Of a stretch of 54,989 nt of DNA, positions 20,259-29,806 are shown in pieces. Each line of letters starts with the position of its first letter. Positions within the stretch are counted from its first letter, which is position 1. The position numbers and the translations under genes are program-made. A model generated the notes under the pieces. The model saw only the letters and a program-made list of their open reading frames with translations, was not told where the DNA came from and did not search any database. Source of the stretch: Spirirestis rafaelensis WJT71-NPBG6 (GTDB lineage: Bacteria > Cyanobacteriota > Cyanobacteriia > Cyanobacteriales > Nostocaceae); contig JAHHID010000049.1 of NCBI GenBank assembly GCA_019359015.1, positions 1 through 54,989 on the forward strand, in the 5' to 3' direction.

Positions 20259-20461
20259 TAATGATTCGTAACAGTAGAAAGTCCTGAATGCTAAGTTTTG
20301 GTAGAGAATAAATAAGAAAGAAGATAAAAAATTCGGGAGTCCGCATTACTGAATAATAAATAATTCCCAATCTAAATTAAGTAGTCAATTACTCGCGTCT
20401 TGGGAACTTGGCGTGTAAAATTAGTGTCTTAAAAAACACTTAGAAAATTTCTGTAAACAAA

Positions 20462-20959
20462 ATGCCGAAAACATTACTAAATAGAGGGATAAGATTATCG
20501 TTCACGATAGTTACGCTTTTAGTGGCATCAGCAATTAATACCGTTGCTTATGCTCAAGAAGTGCCACCGCCCATATTTGGAGATATTCGTGTTGGCGGCA
20601 AGTTTTCCCCAGACCCTTTGGTAGTTCGAGGTATGAGTGGTGGTTCCATACCTGCCAGAAGAGTCGTTGGGAGAGCAGAAACTGCCACGGGTCCCTGTAC
20701 AGGGTTTGTGAATGAAGAACCAGGTCATACTTTGGAGCTAACAAGTAAATTCAACTACCTGAAGTTACAAGTATATAGTCCGGAAGATACTACACTGATT
20801 GTCACAGGACCAGGTGGCAGCTGGTGTAATGATGAGTTTGACGGCGAGAATCCCGGCATTGTTGGTGAATGGCTTCCTGGAACTTACAAAATTTGGATTG
20901 GTTCCTACAACAAAAATAGGTATCTGCCTTACACTTTAGAGATTACAGAAGCAAACTAA
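20462..20959 (+). CDS. Secreted hypothetical protein, 165 aa
   Basis: Begins with a clear Sec signal peptide (MPKTLLNRGIRLSFTIVTLL), with likely cleavage after VAYA near residue 31. The mature part is beta-rich with two cysteines (CTGF and WCND) that could form a disulfide. It ends GTYKIWIGSYNKNRYLPYTLEI, a beta-sandwich pattern seen in pre-peptidase C-terminal-like domains. Probably periplasmic; no catalytic motif. Homologues exist in cyanobacteria by resemblance, but I know no function. Monocistronic. Confidence 0.75.
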   Translation: MPKTLLNRGIRLSFTIVTLLVASAINTVAYAQEVPPPIFGDIRVGGKFSPDPLVVRGMSGGSIPARRVVGRAETATGPCTGFVNEEPGHTLELTSKFNYLKLQVYSPEDTTLIVTGPGGSWCNDEFDGENPGIVGEWLPGTYKIWIGSYNKNRYLPYTLEITEAN

Positions 20960-21798
20960 AGGGAATAATTGTAGCAACTTACTTTCCAAGGCAATGAAAA
21001 TTGGCTTGAACAGTAGTTTTAAGCCTTCCTATGTTGGTATGGAGGCAATAGCCAATGGTAGAGCAAATATTACGCCAGCGATAATCCGTTTCATCACGAA
21101 ATCTCCTTTACTAGTTCGGAGAGAAGGCTCCCGCCATACTGTACTCAACGGCTTCAACGTCGTTTGTCTAAAACTCAAAAAGGAAGCCCAAAGAGCAATC
21201 TTTGGAATCCCCCGCTATACCTGGTACTCCGGGTTAGCGGTGGGAGGATGTCAATCAATTATTTTCGGTTGAGCCAGCAAACTTTTATGTGGCTTGATGT
21301 CTCATGCCTTAATCGTATAAATTGGAGCTAATGTACAGTAGTGATTAAAGTAATAAAGAATACCATTATTTTAGGAGCAATTTCTTATGTAACGTTAATA
21401 ACGTATCTTGAATTTTAAGTATATTTAACTACATTATATATTAGACAAAATTATCGATTCCCCACTTACTCAATTTATTTTTTGGTGGATTGTATTAGAA
21501 TTAAGTTAAATTTAATTAAGATTATTAATGGTGTCATGGATTTGCCGTAGCGCTTCAATAGCTCTATGGCGATGCATGTAAAACATCAGATTAAACAAAA
21601 ATGGATTTATAAACATCCGTTTCACAGGGTAGTGACAGGGTTAACAAAAAAAGGATGAAGGATAAAGGATGAAGGATAAAGTACTAAGCTTCGGTTCGAG
21701 CCGCAAAAGTATACTTCATGCTCCGCACTTCAGCCTGAACTTGTCAGCACCATAAGTTACTACTAGTTAATTGTATTGGCATCTAGAGGCAAATTAAA
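20960..21798. other. 839-base stretch upstream of ftsH
   Basis: Contains a TnpB remnant (21120-21265), a tandem GGATGAAGGATAAA repeat (about 21652-21680), and AT-rich DNA that must include the ftsH promoter. An open frame at 20994-21272 overlaps the transposon remnant and is not a credible gene. Confidence 0.5.
21120..21265 (+). mobile_element. Internally deleted TnpB-type element remnant
   Basis: One plus-strand frame reads RLQRRLSKTQKGSPKSN (about 21150-21200), matching the RLQRRLSRKQKGS segment in the middle of TnpB. It runs directly into AATCCCCCGCTATACC ... GGGTTAGCGGTGGGAGGATGTCAA-like DNA (21208-21255), which looks like the right end of an IS200/IS605 element. The C-terminal half of TnpB, with its catalytic and zinc-finger residues, is missing, so this is a non-autonomous relic. 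Confidence 0.5.
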
Positions 21799-23685
21799 AT
21801 GAAATTCTCTTGGAGAGTCCTAGTACTCTGGACATTGCCTGCTTTAGTAATTGGCTTTTTCTTCTGGCAAGGAGCATTTGCTGGCGCTCCTGCGGACATG
21901 ACTAAGAACACAGCCAGTACCCGCATGACCTATGGTCGCTTTCTGGAATACTTGGATGCAAATCGAGTCACCGCCGTGGATCTTTATGAAGGTGGTAGGA
22001 CAGCAATTGTCGAAGCCGTCGATCCAGAACTCGATAATCGCGTTCAACGGGTGCGGGTAGACCTGCCGATGAGCGCTCCGGAGCTAATTTCCAAGCTTAA
22101 AACCAAAGGAATTAGTTTTGATGCTCACCCGATGCGGAATGATGGAGCAATCTGGGGACTGTTAGGTAATCTGATTTTTCCAATTTTATTGATTACTGGA
22201 CTGTTCTTTTTGTTCCGACGCTCTAGCAACCTTCCTGGTGGTCCAGGACAAGCGATGAATTTTGGCAAGTCCAAGGCTCGCTTTCAAATGGAAGCGAAAA
22301 CAGGAGTCAAATTTGACGACGTAGCAGGTATTGAGGAAGCTAAAGAAGAACTACAAGAAGTGGTCACCTTCCTAAAGCAACCAGAAAGATTTACCGCAGT
22401 CGGGGCACGCATTCCTAAAGGAGTGCTGTTAGTTGGACCTCCGGGAACTGGTAAAACTTTACTAGCAAAAGCGATCGCTGGGGAAGCTGGTGTACCATTC
22501 TTCAGTATTTCCGGTTCGGAATTCGTGGAAATGTTTGTCGGTGTCGGTGCGTCCCGCGTGCGCGATTTGTTCAAGAAAGCGAAAGACAACGCTCCTTGTA
22601 TCATCTTTATCGATGAAATCGACGCTGTAGGCAGACAGCGGGGTGCTGGTATCGGTGGTGGTAACGATGAAAGGGAACAAACCCTGAACCAACTCCTCAC
22701 TGAGATGGATGGTTTTGAAGGTAACACCGGCATCATTATTATTGCGGCTACCAACCGTCCTGACGTATTAGACGCAGCATTATTGCGTCCTGGACGCTTT
22801 GACAGACAAGTAAGTGTTGATGCACCGGATATCAAAGGACGCTTGGAAATCTTGCAAGTTCACGCCCGGAATAAGAAACTAGATAAGAGTGTATCTTTAG
22901 AAGCGATCGCTCGCCGCACTCCTGGTTTCACTGGTGCTGATTTAGCCAACTTACTCAACGAAGCGGCAATTCTCACCGCCAGACGCCGTAAAGAAGGTAT
23001 GACCCTGGCAGAAGTTGATGACGCAGTTGACCGCGTTGTGGCTGGCATGGAAGGTACTCCTTTGGTAGATAGCAAGAGCAAACGCTTGATTGCTTACCAC
23101 GAAGTTGGACACGCTTTGATCGGCACATTGCTCAAAGACCATGACCCAGTGCAAAAAGTTACCCTCATCCCACGAGGACAAGCGCAGGGTTTAACCTGGT
23201 TTACTCCCAACGAAGAACAAGGGTTAATTTCCCGCTCTCAGTTAAAAGCAAGAATTACTGGTGCTTTGGGTGGTCGCGCAGCTGAAGATGTGATTTTTGG
23301 TCATGCTGAAGTGACTACTGGTGCCGGTGGAGACTTGCAACAGTTGTCAGGAATGGCACGACAAATGGTAACACGTTTCGGGATGTCGGATTTAGGTCCG
23401 CTGTCTCTGGAAAGTCAGCAAGGAGAAGTCTTCTTGGGTCGTGACTGGACAACGCGCTCTGAATATTCAGAAGCGATCGCTCGTCGCATCGACTCCCAAG
23501 TTCGAGAAATTGTCGAGCAGTGTTATGACTTAGCCAAGCAGTTGATTCGCGAAAATCGCAGCGTTACCGATCGCTTGGTGGATCTGCTCATCGAAAAGGA
23601 AACTATTGACGGCGAAGAATTCCGTCAGATTGTGGCTGAGTACACCGAAGTACCGGAAAAGCAACAGTACGTACCTCAGTTGTAA
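21799..23685 (+). CDS. ftsH: FtsH protease, FtsH2 (Slr0228) type
   Basis: A 628-residue membrane AAA+ zinc protease. There are two N-terminal transmembrane helices (about 7-26 and 119-139) around a lumenal/periplasmic domain. The AAA+ domain has Walker A GPPGTGKT (213-220), Walker B IIFIDEID (about 268-275) and the second region of homology [10 protein letters not shown]. The zinc site is HEVGH (434-438). The N-terminus MKFSWR..., the GAFAG segment and the C-terminus resemble Synechocystis FtsH2, which forms a hexamer with FtsH3 and degrades damaged photosystem II D1. ATG 21799 has AGAGG upstream. A terminator follows at 23756. Confidence 0.96.
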   Translation: MKFSWRVLVLWTLPALVIGFFFWQGAFAGAPADMTKNTASTRMTYGRFLEYLDANRVTAVDLYEGGRTAIVEAVDPELDNRVQRVRVDLPMSAPELISKLKTKGISFDAHPMRNDGAIWGLLGNLIFPILLITGLFFLFRRSSNLPGGPGQAMNFGKSKARFQMEAKTGVKFDDVAGIEEAKEELQEVVTFLKQPERFTAVGARIPKGVLLVGPPGTGKTLLAKAIAGEAGVPFFSISGSEFVEMFVGVGASRVRDLFKKAKDNAPCIIFIDEIDAVGRQRGAGIGGGNDEREQTLNQLLTEMDGFEGNTGIIIIAATNRPDVLDAALLRPGRFDRQVSVDAPDIKGRLEILQVHARNKKLDKSVSLEAIARRTPGFTGADLANLLNEAAILTARRRKEGMTLAEVDDAVDRVVAGMEGTPLVDSKSKRLIAYHEVGHALIGTLLKDHDPVQKVTLIPRGQAQGLTWFTPNEEQGLISRSQLKARITGALGGRAAEDVIFGHAEVTTGAGGDLQQLSGMARQMVTRFGMSDLGPLSLESQQGEVFLGRDWTTRSEYSEAIARRIDSQVREIVEQCYDLAKQLIRENRSVTDRLVDLLIEKETIDGEEFRQIVAEYTEVPEKQQYVPQL

Positions 23686-23755
23686 TGTATCCAGCATTTC
23701 CGGAATTGGATTTGAAACAACTGTAGCAATAAGTGCTTTCAGCAAACGTTGTTAA

Positions 23756-23786
23756 GGGAATGGTAAATACCATTCTCTTTTTTTTT
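23756..23786 (+). terminator. Rho-independent terminator of ftsH
   Basis: GAATGGTA (23758-23765) and TACCATTC (23768-23775) form a perfect stem, extended by flanking pairs, with a two-base gap. It is followed by a run of nine T. It lies 70 bases after the ftsH stop. Confidence 0.85.
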
Positions 23787-23958
23787 AGTTTTTATATATT
23801 ACAAAAATAGTACAACAAGAGAATAATTAAGAAACCGCAAATAAATACAGATGAACACAGATAGTGATAGCTCAGTTTCACAAACAAACAAAGTGAAAGT
23901 CCGAAATAATGAAGATGGGAATTGTAGATAAAGGCATTCCCATTTTTATTTATAAAAA

Positions 23959-24504
23959 ATGAATAGTAAACATAAATTATTAACTTTAATTACGGCAACA
24001 GTTGCGTTTTCTTCTTTGACTGTCGGGACTGTTTTAGCGCAAGCGAAGTTAACAAACCAATCGAAAGTAACTCTCAACGGTATCGGAACAGTGCGAGTGG
24101 GAATGACTGTGAAAGAAGCAACAAGAGCTGCTGGAATAAAACTAGTTGGCGATCCGCCTAATAATAGTTGTTACTATGTTAAACCGCAAGGGGAACCGCA
24201 AAATATTGGTTTCATGGTGGCAGCAGGTCGTATTTCTAGGGTCGATGTGTCTAAGAACAGTCGCATTACTACTTTTAGCGGTGCGCGTATTGGGGATACA
24301 GAAGCGCAGATTAAATCTCTCTATCCAGGACAAATTACAGTTACACCTCATAAATATATCCAAGGTGGGCATTACTTAACCTTGATACCGAAAGACCGCG
24401 CTTATGGTAACTATCGCTTAATATTTGAGATTGATGGCAAGCGTGTTACTGAGTTGCGATCGGGTAAACTGCCGGAAGTGGAATTTGTAGAAGGGTGTTC
24501 TTAA
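23959..24504 (+). CDS. Secreted hypothetical protein, 181 aa
   Basis: N-terminal signal peptide (about residues 1-28, ending VLAQA). The mature protein has an N-terminal GIGTVRVGMTVKEATRAAG segment followed by a CYYVKPQG strand, a GARIGDTEAQIKSLYPGQI repeat-like segment and a C-terminal EGC. The two similar G-x-R(V/I)G-x-T-x2-(E/Q)A units suggest an internal duplication of a small alpha/beta unit. Two cysteines could form a disulfide. Periplasmic or secreted; no function known. The terminator at 24651 is in position to end its transcript. Confidence 0.75.
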   Translation: MNSKHKLLTLITATVAFSSLTVGTVLAQAKLTNQSKVTLNGIGTVRVGMTVKEATRAAGIKLVGDPPNNSCYYVKPQGEPQNIGFMVAAGRISRVDVSKNSRITTFSGARIGDTEAQIKSLYPGQITVTPHKYIQGGHYLTLIPKDRAYGNYRLIFEIDGKRVTELRSGKLPEVEFVEGCS

Positions 24505-24508
24505 TGAG

Positions 24509-24633
24509 TAGACCTCTTGCACTCATTCCCTAATACCCCACCCCCAACCCCGGACCGCAAGCGGTCCGGGGAGCGTTTGCGCGATTCAAATGCGGGGTGG
24601 GGTTCTTTATTTTTGATTTATGCAAGAGGTCTA
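24509..24633. mobile_element. MITE-like element, 125 bp
   Basis: Perfect 13-base terminal inverted repeats TAGACCTCTTGCA (24509-24521) and TGCAAGAGGTCTA (24621-24633) enclose a GC-rich core. That core has its own nested palindromes: CCGGACCGC/GCGGTCCGG around AA, and ACCCCACCCC/GGGGTGGGGT further out. No coding capacity. It begins 5 bases after the stop of the gene at 23959. Confidence 0.75.
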
Positions 24634-24650
24634 GTGCTGAAATTATGTCG

Positions 24651-24678
24651 GGGATGGCATACACCATCCCTATTTTTT
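24651..24678 (+). terminator. Rho-independent terminator
   Basis: GGGATGG (24651-24657) pairs with CCATCCC (24664-24670) around CATACA, followed by TATTTTTT. It faces the plus strand, so it ends the transcript of the secreted protein gene. It abuts the stop of the convergent aminopeptidase gene. Confidence 0.8.
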
Positions 24679-25987
24679 ATCTTTCTATTTCGTCTACTGC
24701 TTTGGGAACTCCCGCAGTCAACACTTCATGTCCTGTGGGTGTAACTAAGACATCATCCTCAATGCGAATACCAATACCAACCCAACGCGGGTCTGTCTGT
24801 GGTTGGTCTTCTGCTAGTTTGGTATCTGGGACAATATAAAGTCCTGGTTCTACTGTCAGCACTTGACCTGGTTGTAATATCTGCGGTTTATCCTCACCAT
24901 GCTGATAAACTCCTACATCATGGACATCTAAACCTAACCAATGACCCGTGCGGTGCATGTAATAAGGTTTATATTTTTCTTCTTCGATTAACTTGTCAAT
25001 TTCACCTTTGAGAATGCCGAGTTCAACTAAGCCTTCGGTGAGGACACGCACTGCTGTATCATGAATTAATTTGTAGGGGTTGCCGGGTTGCACTTGAGCG
25101 ATCGCTTGTTTCTGTGCTTCTAAAACAAGTTCATACAGTGTCTTTTGTTCAGCCGTAAATTTGCCACCTACGGGAAATGTCCGCGTAATATCTGAGTTGT
25201 AATAACCATAAGCACAACCAGCATCAATCAGCAGCAATTCGTTATCTTGCATCTGCCGATTATTTTCGATATAGTGCAATACGCAAGCATTCACCCCAGA
25301 AGCGACAATTGAAGGATAAGCAGGTCCTATCGCACCCTGTTTTCTGAAAATATGTTCGATTGCTGCTTGAACTTCATACTCATAACGACCAGGTTGGCTA
25401 AATGCCATTGCGTAATTGTGCGCGTCAACGGCAATATCGGCAGCTTTCCGCATTAATTCCAACTCGGCTTTACTTTTCACCAACCTCATGCTGTGTAAGA
25501 TTGTACAAGTATCTTCAATGGCAGTTGGTCCTGTACCGCGTTTGGGAAATGAGCGCAGTAAGCTTTGGTAATGTTTGAGAATAATGTCATTGAAAGAGCG
25601 ATCGCGTCCTAAATGATAATAAAGGCGATCGGCTTTTTCCAAATATTGCGGCAATTTTTCATCTAATTCCGCGATCGGGTAAGCTTCATCCGCACCGTAA
25701 ATTTCCTTTGCTGCATCCACCCCGCAGCGATAACCACTCCAAACTTCCTTTTCTCTATCCTTCGGTTGTACAAACAATATAAAGCGGTGTTCTGCGTGAT
25801 GGGGTGCTAAAACTGCTACCGCTTGGGCTTCGTTAAAACCAGTCAGGTAGAAAAAATCGCTATCTTGGCGATAAGCATATTCAACATCATTGTGCATCAC
25901 TGAAGAAGGCGCACTGCGAAAAACAGCAGTCCCATTGCCAATTTTTGCCATCAACTGCTCGCGACGTTGCTTATATTCTGCTTGCAT
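24677..25987 (-). CDS. pepP: Xaa-Pro aminopeptidase (aminopeptidase P)
   Basis: A 436-residue M24-family metallopeptidase that removes N-terminal residues preceding proline. The N-terminal creatinase-like domain includes DVEYAYRQDSDFFYLTGFNEAQA. The pita-bread catalytic domain carries the dinuclear metal ligands in LLIDAGCAYGYYNSDITRTF (two Asp), HRTGHWLGLDVHD (His), LTVEPGLYI (Glu) and GIRIEDDVLVT (Glu). Complete and probably active. ATG 25987 is chosen; a TTG six codons upstream (26005) is the only extension. Monocistronic. Confidence 0.93.
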   Translation of the reverse strand: MQAEYKQRREQLMAKIGNGTAVFRSAPSSVMHNDVEYAYRQDSDFFYLTGFNEAQAVAVLAPHHAEHRFILFVQPKDREKEVWSGYRCGVDAAKEIYGADEAYPIAELDEKLPQYLEKADRLYYHLGRDRSFNDIILKHYQSLLRSFPKRGTGPTAIEDTCTILHSMRLVKSKAELELMRKAADIAVDAHNYAMAFSQPGRYEYEVQAAIEHIFRKQGAIGPAYPSIVASGVNACVLHYIENNRQMQDNELLLIDAGCAYGYYNSDITRTFPVGGKFTAEQKTLYELVLEAQKQAIAQVQPGNPYKLIHDTAVRVLTEGLVELGILKGEIDKLIEEEKYKPYYMHRTGHWLGLDVHDVGVYQHGEDKPQILQPGQVLTVEPGLYIVPDTKLAEDQPQTDPRWVGIGIRIEDDVLVTPTGHEVLTAGVPKAVDEIER

Positions 25988-26005
25988 AGTTACTTGATAA
26001 CTCAA

Positions 26006-26602
26006 ATTCTCGTTGTAAGTACGTGGGCAAAGTCAAACCTAGACATATAATTTATTGTTTTTTTTGCCAAACTGGCAACACAGCTAAGTTTGATTTGTGT
26101 CTTTATATCTACCTACTTATCTTAACTCTTGGCAACTACTGACTTCATATATCGCGCTGTTGGGAAGCAGCTCTTTTGTTCAAGTAAGTAGGTTCGAGAA
26201 TAAACATAACGCTAGTTATGGCTAGTAACAATAACTAAAGTGATTAATACTAACTTTTGACAGATGACCACCAGGAGCGCTTTGAACTTTATTTCTGTAC
26301 CTCTACTTAAAAGTTAGCAAATGTTTTGCACAAAGCCTGACATGGAAGAGAAAATAATTATTCCTACTTTGAACTTTCTAGATAAAAATATTAAGAAAAG
26401 CAAAGTTTATTTTGAACAAAACAAAATAAAGATAAAGTTCAAATTTAACTGAATTATGAACATTCATATCGTAGTGTTTTATAGCCAAAAGATGACAGTT
26501 ATAAAGAAAACATTAAACAACCGGAAAAGTGTTTAAATAACACTTGAATTTAATTCAATAAAACAGTTAAAACTTTATGAAACTGCGTCATAAACAAACA
26601 AC
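26006..26602. other. 597-base AT-rich stretch
   Basis: No gene is supported. It separates pepP (minus) from the first FG-GAP gene (plus) and should hold both promoters. TTGAACTTT near 26369 and AAAGTTCAA near 26434 form a loose inverted pair, too far apart for a confident call. Confidence 0.4.
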
Positions 26603-27796
26603 ATGTTTGAAGCTAAAAATCCTCTAAGTGCGACAAGTACTGTATTAACATCAGACATAACTTCAAATACTTCCATCAAAGATGATTTAAATACTTCTTT
26701 GAGCTTAGGGAAAGCTTCAGAATCCTTACAAGATGAAGCCTCGGCGACACTAAACCCGAATCCTAATCCTTACCTAACCAGTGCGGCGATTGTTCCTGAT
26801 TTCAACGGCGATGGTAAAGCGGATAAAGTCTGGGTCAATAGTGTAACAGGTGAGACTCAGGTTTGGCTGATGGATGGTTCAACAGTTACTGAAACTGGTT
26901 CTCTGGGGACTTATGACGTATCCTCATGGACTTACAATATTGCCGATTTTAATGGTGATGGTAAAACTGACTTTTTGTTACACAACAAGGCAACGGGTGA
27001 CAATGTCATTGCGCTAATGGATGGGACAAAAGTTGCTAGTTCAGCTTCTTTAGAGAAGGTTGATCCAGCGTTGACTTCTAGCATTGGTGATTTCAATGGC
27101 GATCGCAAAACCGATATCTTGTGGCATAACACCCAAACCGGTGAAAATACCATTTGGGAGATGGATGGCTCAACAGTCACTTCTTCTACTGCTTTAGATA
27201 ACTCAGACCCAGCATTCACTCCTACCATTGTTGATTTTGACGGCAACGGTAAGAGCGATATCTTCTTGCGTAACGCGACAACCGGTGAGAACAAAGTTTG
27301 GTTTATGGATGGTGCTCAAGCCAGTCCGTTTGATCTTCAATCGCAGGATGCAGCCTGGAATGCAACCCTTGGCGATTTCAACGGCGACTTTAAGACTGAC
27401 ATCCTGTGGCGCAATGAGACAACTGGGGAAAACAAAGTTTGGACAATGAATGGCGTCCTCGTTAATGAGGGTGCTCTAGCAACACTTGATTCCAACTGGC
27501 AATCTAACATTGGCGATTTCAACGGCGATGGCAAGACCGATGTCTTGTGGCACAACACCCAAACCGGCGAAAACACTGCTTGGTTAATGGATGGCACCAC
27601 AGTTAGCAGCGAAGCTGTTCTAGCGCAATCTAATCCATCTTCAGTAGCTAGCATTGGCGATTACAACGGTGATGGCAAGAGTGACGTGTTCTGGCGCAAT
27701 TACGAAACTGGTGACAACACCATTTGGACGATGGATGGAACGAATGCAACTGAGACTCCTACGGATGCACTTTCTCCTGAGTGGTATACCATGTAA
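26603..27796 (+). CDS. FG-GAP/VCBS seven-bladed propeller protein A
   Basis: A 397-residue protein made of seven repeats of about 46 residues, each with a calcium-type loop (DFNGDGKTD or variants) followed by W/H-N-x-x-TGEN-x-x-W-x-MDG. Seven repeats fit a single closed integrin-alpha-like beta-propeller. The roughly 60-residue N-terminus is Ser/Thr-rich, with no signal peptide, so export (if any) would be by an unconventional route. Likely role is binding or surface structure; no enzyme motif. A paralogue follows at 28259. Confidence 0.85.
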   Translation: MFEAKNPLSATSTVLTSDITSNTSIKDDLNTSLSLGKASESLQDEASATLNPNPNPYLTSAAIVPDFNGDGKADKVWVNSVTGETQVWLMDGSTVTETGSLGTYDVSSWTYNIADFNGDGKTDFLLHNKATGDNVIALMDGTKVASSASLEKVDPALTSSIGDFNGDRKTDILWHNTQTGENTIWEMDGSTVTSSTALDNSDPAFTPTIVDFDGNGKSDIFLRNATTGENKVWFMDGAQASPFDLQSQDAAWNATLGDFNGDFKTDILWRNETTGENKVWTMNGVLVNEGALATLDSNWQSNIGDFNGDGKTDVLWHNTQTGENTAWLMDGTTVSSEAVLAQSNPSSVASIGDYNGDGKSDVFWRNYETGDNTIWTMDGTNATETPTDALSPEWYTM

Positions 27797-28258
27797 TTCG
27801 TAGTAAGCGTTTTAACGCTTAAATTAAGGACTTCAGTCCTGACTGCGAATCGCTCTTATCAATCGTAGTAAGCGTTTTAACGCTTAAATTAACGATTCTT
27901 GTCCTAACGCGCGATCGCTCTTATTAATTACTGAATATGACTTGTATATCAATGTGGATATGCAAGTCATATTTTTTGACTTTCATCAAAACTCAGAATA
28001 ATGTTTTTTATCTAACAGTTCAATTCAGCAAATAAACTGATGAAAAATGATATATGTTTTTTAGATTAAATAAAAATATTTCAAAATAATAAGTATAAGA
28101 CCAAATATAATTTATTTTCCCATCAAAAATTACGATATAAAAAATATAAAAATGGCATATGATTTAACAAAATCAAAATATTGGATGTTATAAACTAACA
28201 GAAAACTCCAAAACAACTAGTTAAAAATAGTTAGGAGAATTAGTAAAAAACACAATCT
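27797..28258. other. 462-base spacer between propeller genes
   Basis: Starts with two 30-base direct repeats (27798-27827 and 27863-27892) spaced 65 bases apart, each holding the palindrome AAGCGTTTTAACGCTT. The rest (28000-28258) is very AT-rich and must include any promoter for the second gene. Confidence 0.5.
27798..27892. repeat. 30-bp direct repeat pair with palindrome
   Basis: Two identical 30-base copies at 27798-27827 and 27863-27892, each containing AAGCGTTTTAACGCTT. The first is followed by the small palindrome AGGACTTCAGTCCT, the second by a diverged form. Related GGACTTCAGTCC hairpins recur at 29530. Confidence 0.8.
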
Positions 28259-29434
28259 ATGTTTGAATCTAAAGATTCCTTAATTATTTCTACAGATAGT
28301 GCCTTAAAATCAATAGAATCGGTAAAAAATTTGGGAGACAAGCTTAATTTAGATAATTTTTTAGGTTTGGGTAAATCCTCAGAATCTGCACAAGTAGCAG
28401 AAAATCCGAACTCAATTTTCAACAGTCCGGCAATTCTTGCCGATTTCAACGGTGATGGTAAGACAGATAAATTCTGGCGCAACTCTCAAACGGGTGAAAC
28501 CTCAGTTTGGCTGATGGATGGTACAAGAGTTGCTGAGGCAGGTAATTTGGATCAACTTGACTCATCCTGGAATTTTAAGATCGCCGATTTTAACGCTGAT
28601 GGTAAAAGCGATATGTTTTGGCGTAATAGTCAAAGTGGCGACAACTTTATTTGGTTGATGGATGGTACAAAAGTTGCCTCTGGAAGTTCTGTATTGCAAG
28701 TTGACCCATCTTGGAATAGTGACATTGGCGATTTCAACGCTGATGGCAAAACTGACATCTTGTGGCGCAATGCTCAAACTGGTGAGAATGCTGCTTGGGT
28801 GATGGATGGCACAACAGTTACCACTGCGGCTTTTTTACCGACATCTGATGCCAACTGGACTCGTAGCATTGTAGATTTCAACGGCGATCGCAAGACCGAT
28901 GTTTTCTGGCGTAATAATCTAACTGGTGAGAATAAAGTTTGGTTTATGGATGGGACCAAAGAAAGTGAGTATTCTCTATCCCAACTCGACCCATCCTGGA
29001 ATTACACCCTTGGCGATTTCAACGGAGATTCCAATACTGACATTTTGTGGCGCAATGCTCAAACCGGAGAGAACAAAGTTTGGCAGATGAGTGGCATCCT
29101 GATCAATGAAAATACTTTAACAACACTTGATGCCAACTGGAATCCTAGCATTGGCGATTTCAATGGTGATGGCAAAACTGACATCTTTTGGCGCAACTCT
29201 CTAACGGGGGAAAATACTGCTTGGCTGATGGATGGTACAAATATTGATACTTCTGCTTTTATGCCGAAAGTTGACCCAGCCTGGAGTTCTAGTATTGGCG
29301 ATTTCAATGGCGATGGCAAGACCGACATCTTCTGGCGCAATACTCAAACTGGCGATAATACAATTTGGGAGATGAATGATACCATAGCCACTCCCACCAA
29401 TCTAGACCAAGTTCCTCTAGAGTGGTATGCCTAA
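28259..29434 (+). CDS. FG-GAP/VCBS seven-bladed propeller protein B
   Basis: A 391-residue paralogue of the protein at 26603, with the same seven-repeat plan and matching blades in the same order. For example, blade 5 in both ends NKVWxM(N/S)G(V/I)L(V/I)NE. Its calcium loops are closer to consensus (DFNGDGKTDIFWRN). The N-terminal 60 residues have diverged but both begin MFE(A/S)K and lack a signal peptide. This points to whole-gene duplication of a finished seven-bladed protein rather than separate repeat growth. Ligand unknown. Confidence 0.85.
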   Translation: MFESKDSLIISTDSALKSIESVKNLGDKLNLDNFLGLGKSSESAQVAENPNSIFNSPAILADFNGDGKTDKFWRNSQTGETSVWLMDGTRVAEAGNLDQLDSSWNFKIADFNADGKSDMFWRNSQSGDNFIWLMDGTKVASGSSVLQVDPSWNSDIGDFNADGKTDILWRNAQTGENAAWVMDGTTVTTAAFLPTSDANWTRSIVDFNGDRKTDVFWRNNLTGENKVWFMDGTKESEYSLSQLDPSWNYTLGDFNGDSNTDILWRNAQTGENKVWQMSGILINENTLTTLDANWNPSIGDFNGDGKTDIFWRNSLTGENTAWLMDGTNIDTSAFMPKVDPAWSSSIGDFNGDGKTDIFWRNTQTGDNTIWEMNDTIATPTNLDQVPLEWYA

Positions 29435-29806
29435 TAAAATTGTGTCGTGTTAGTCGTGATTGCGAGAAAGCCAATTTCTTAAAGTGATATCACGTCGGTC
29501 AATTCGTCATTAGAAACATTTTTGTAGTAAGGACTTCAGTCCTTATCTAAATAATATAAGGACGCGCATTCCTTAGTACAAACTTACCAAAGGGAGGGTC
29601 CAAGGGGAAAGGGTCGGGGACAAGAGGATTAAAGGGGAGGCAGTGCGGTCTTGGGGTTTCCCCAAGTGGAGCATCTGCCGTGAAAGGGTAAGCGCGGAGG
29701 GCAGGGGAAAGGTTAATAAAAATCAAGAGTTTTTTTAAATAGCTCTTTATTTCCATACCTTTCCCCTTTCCCCTTTACCCCTCTTTTTCATCCATCTCCC
29801 GATTTC
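29435..29806. other. 372-base spacer with repeats
   Basis: Contains the GTAAGGACTTCAGTCCTTA hairpin near 29526-29545 and an STRR-like block at 29620-29700 (CAGTGCGGTCTTGGGG..., GTGGAGCATCTGCCGTG). No gene is supported. Confidence 0.45.

Noticed and set aside
20994-21272. A 92-residue protein gene
   Set aside because: The open frame overlaps a TnpB/right-end relic in a different frame and matches no family.
26603-29434. Regularly spaced repeats considered as a CRISPR-like array
   Set aside because: The repeats are in frame, about 138 bases long, and encode FG-GAP blades; no CRISPR array is present in the window.
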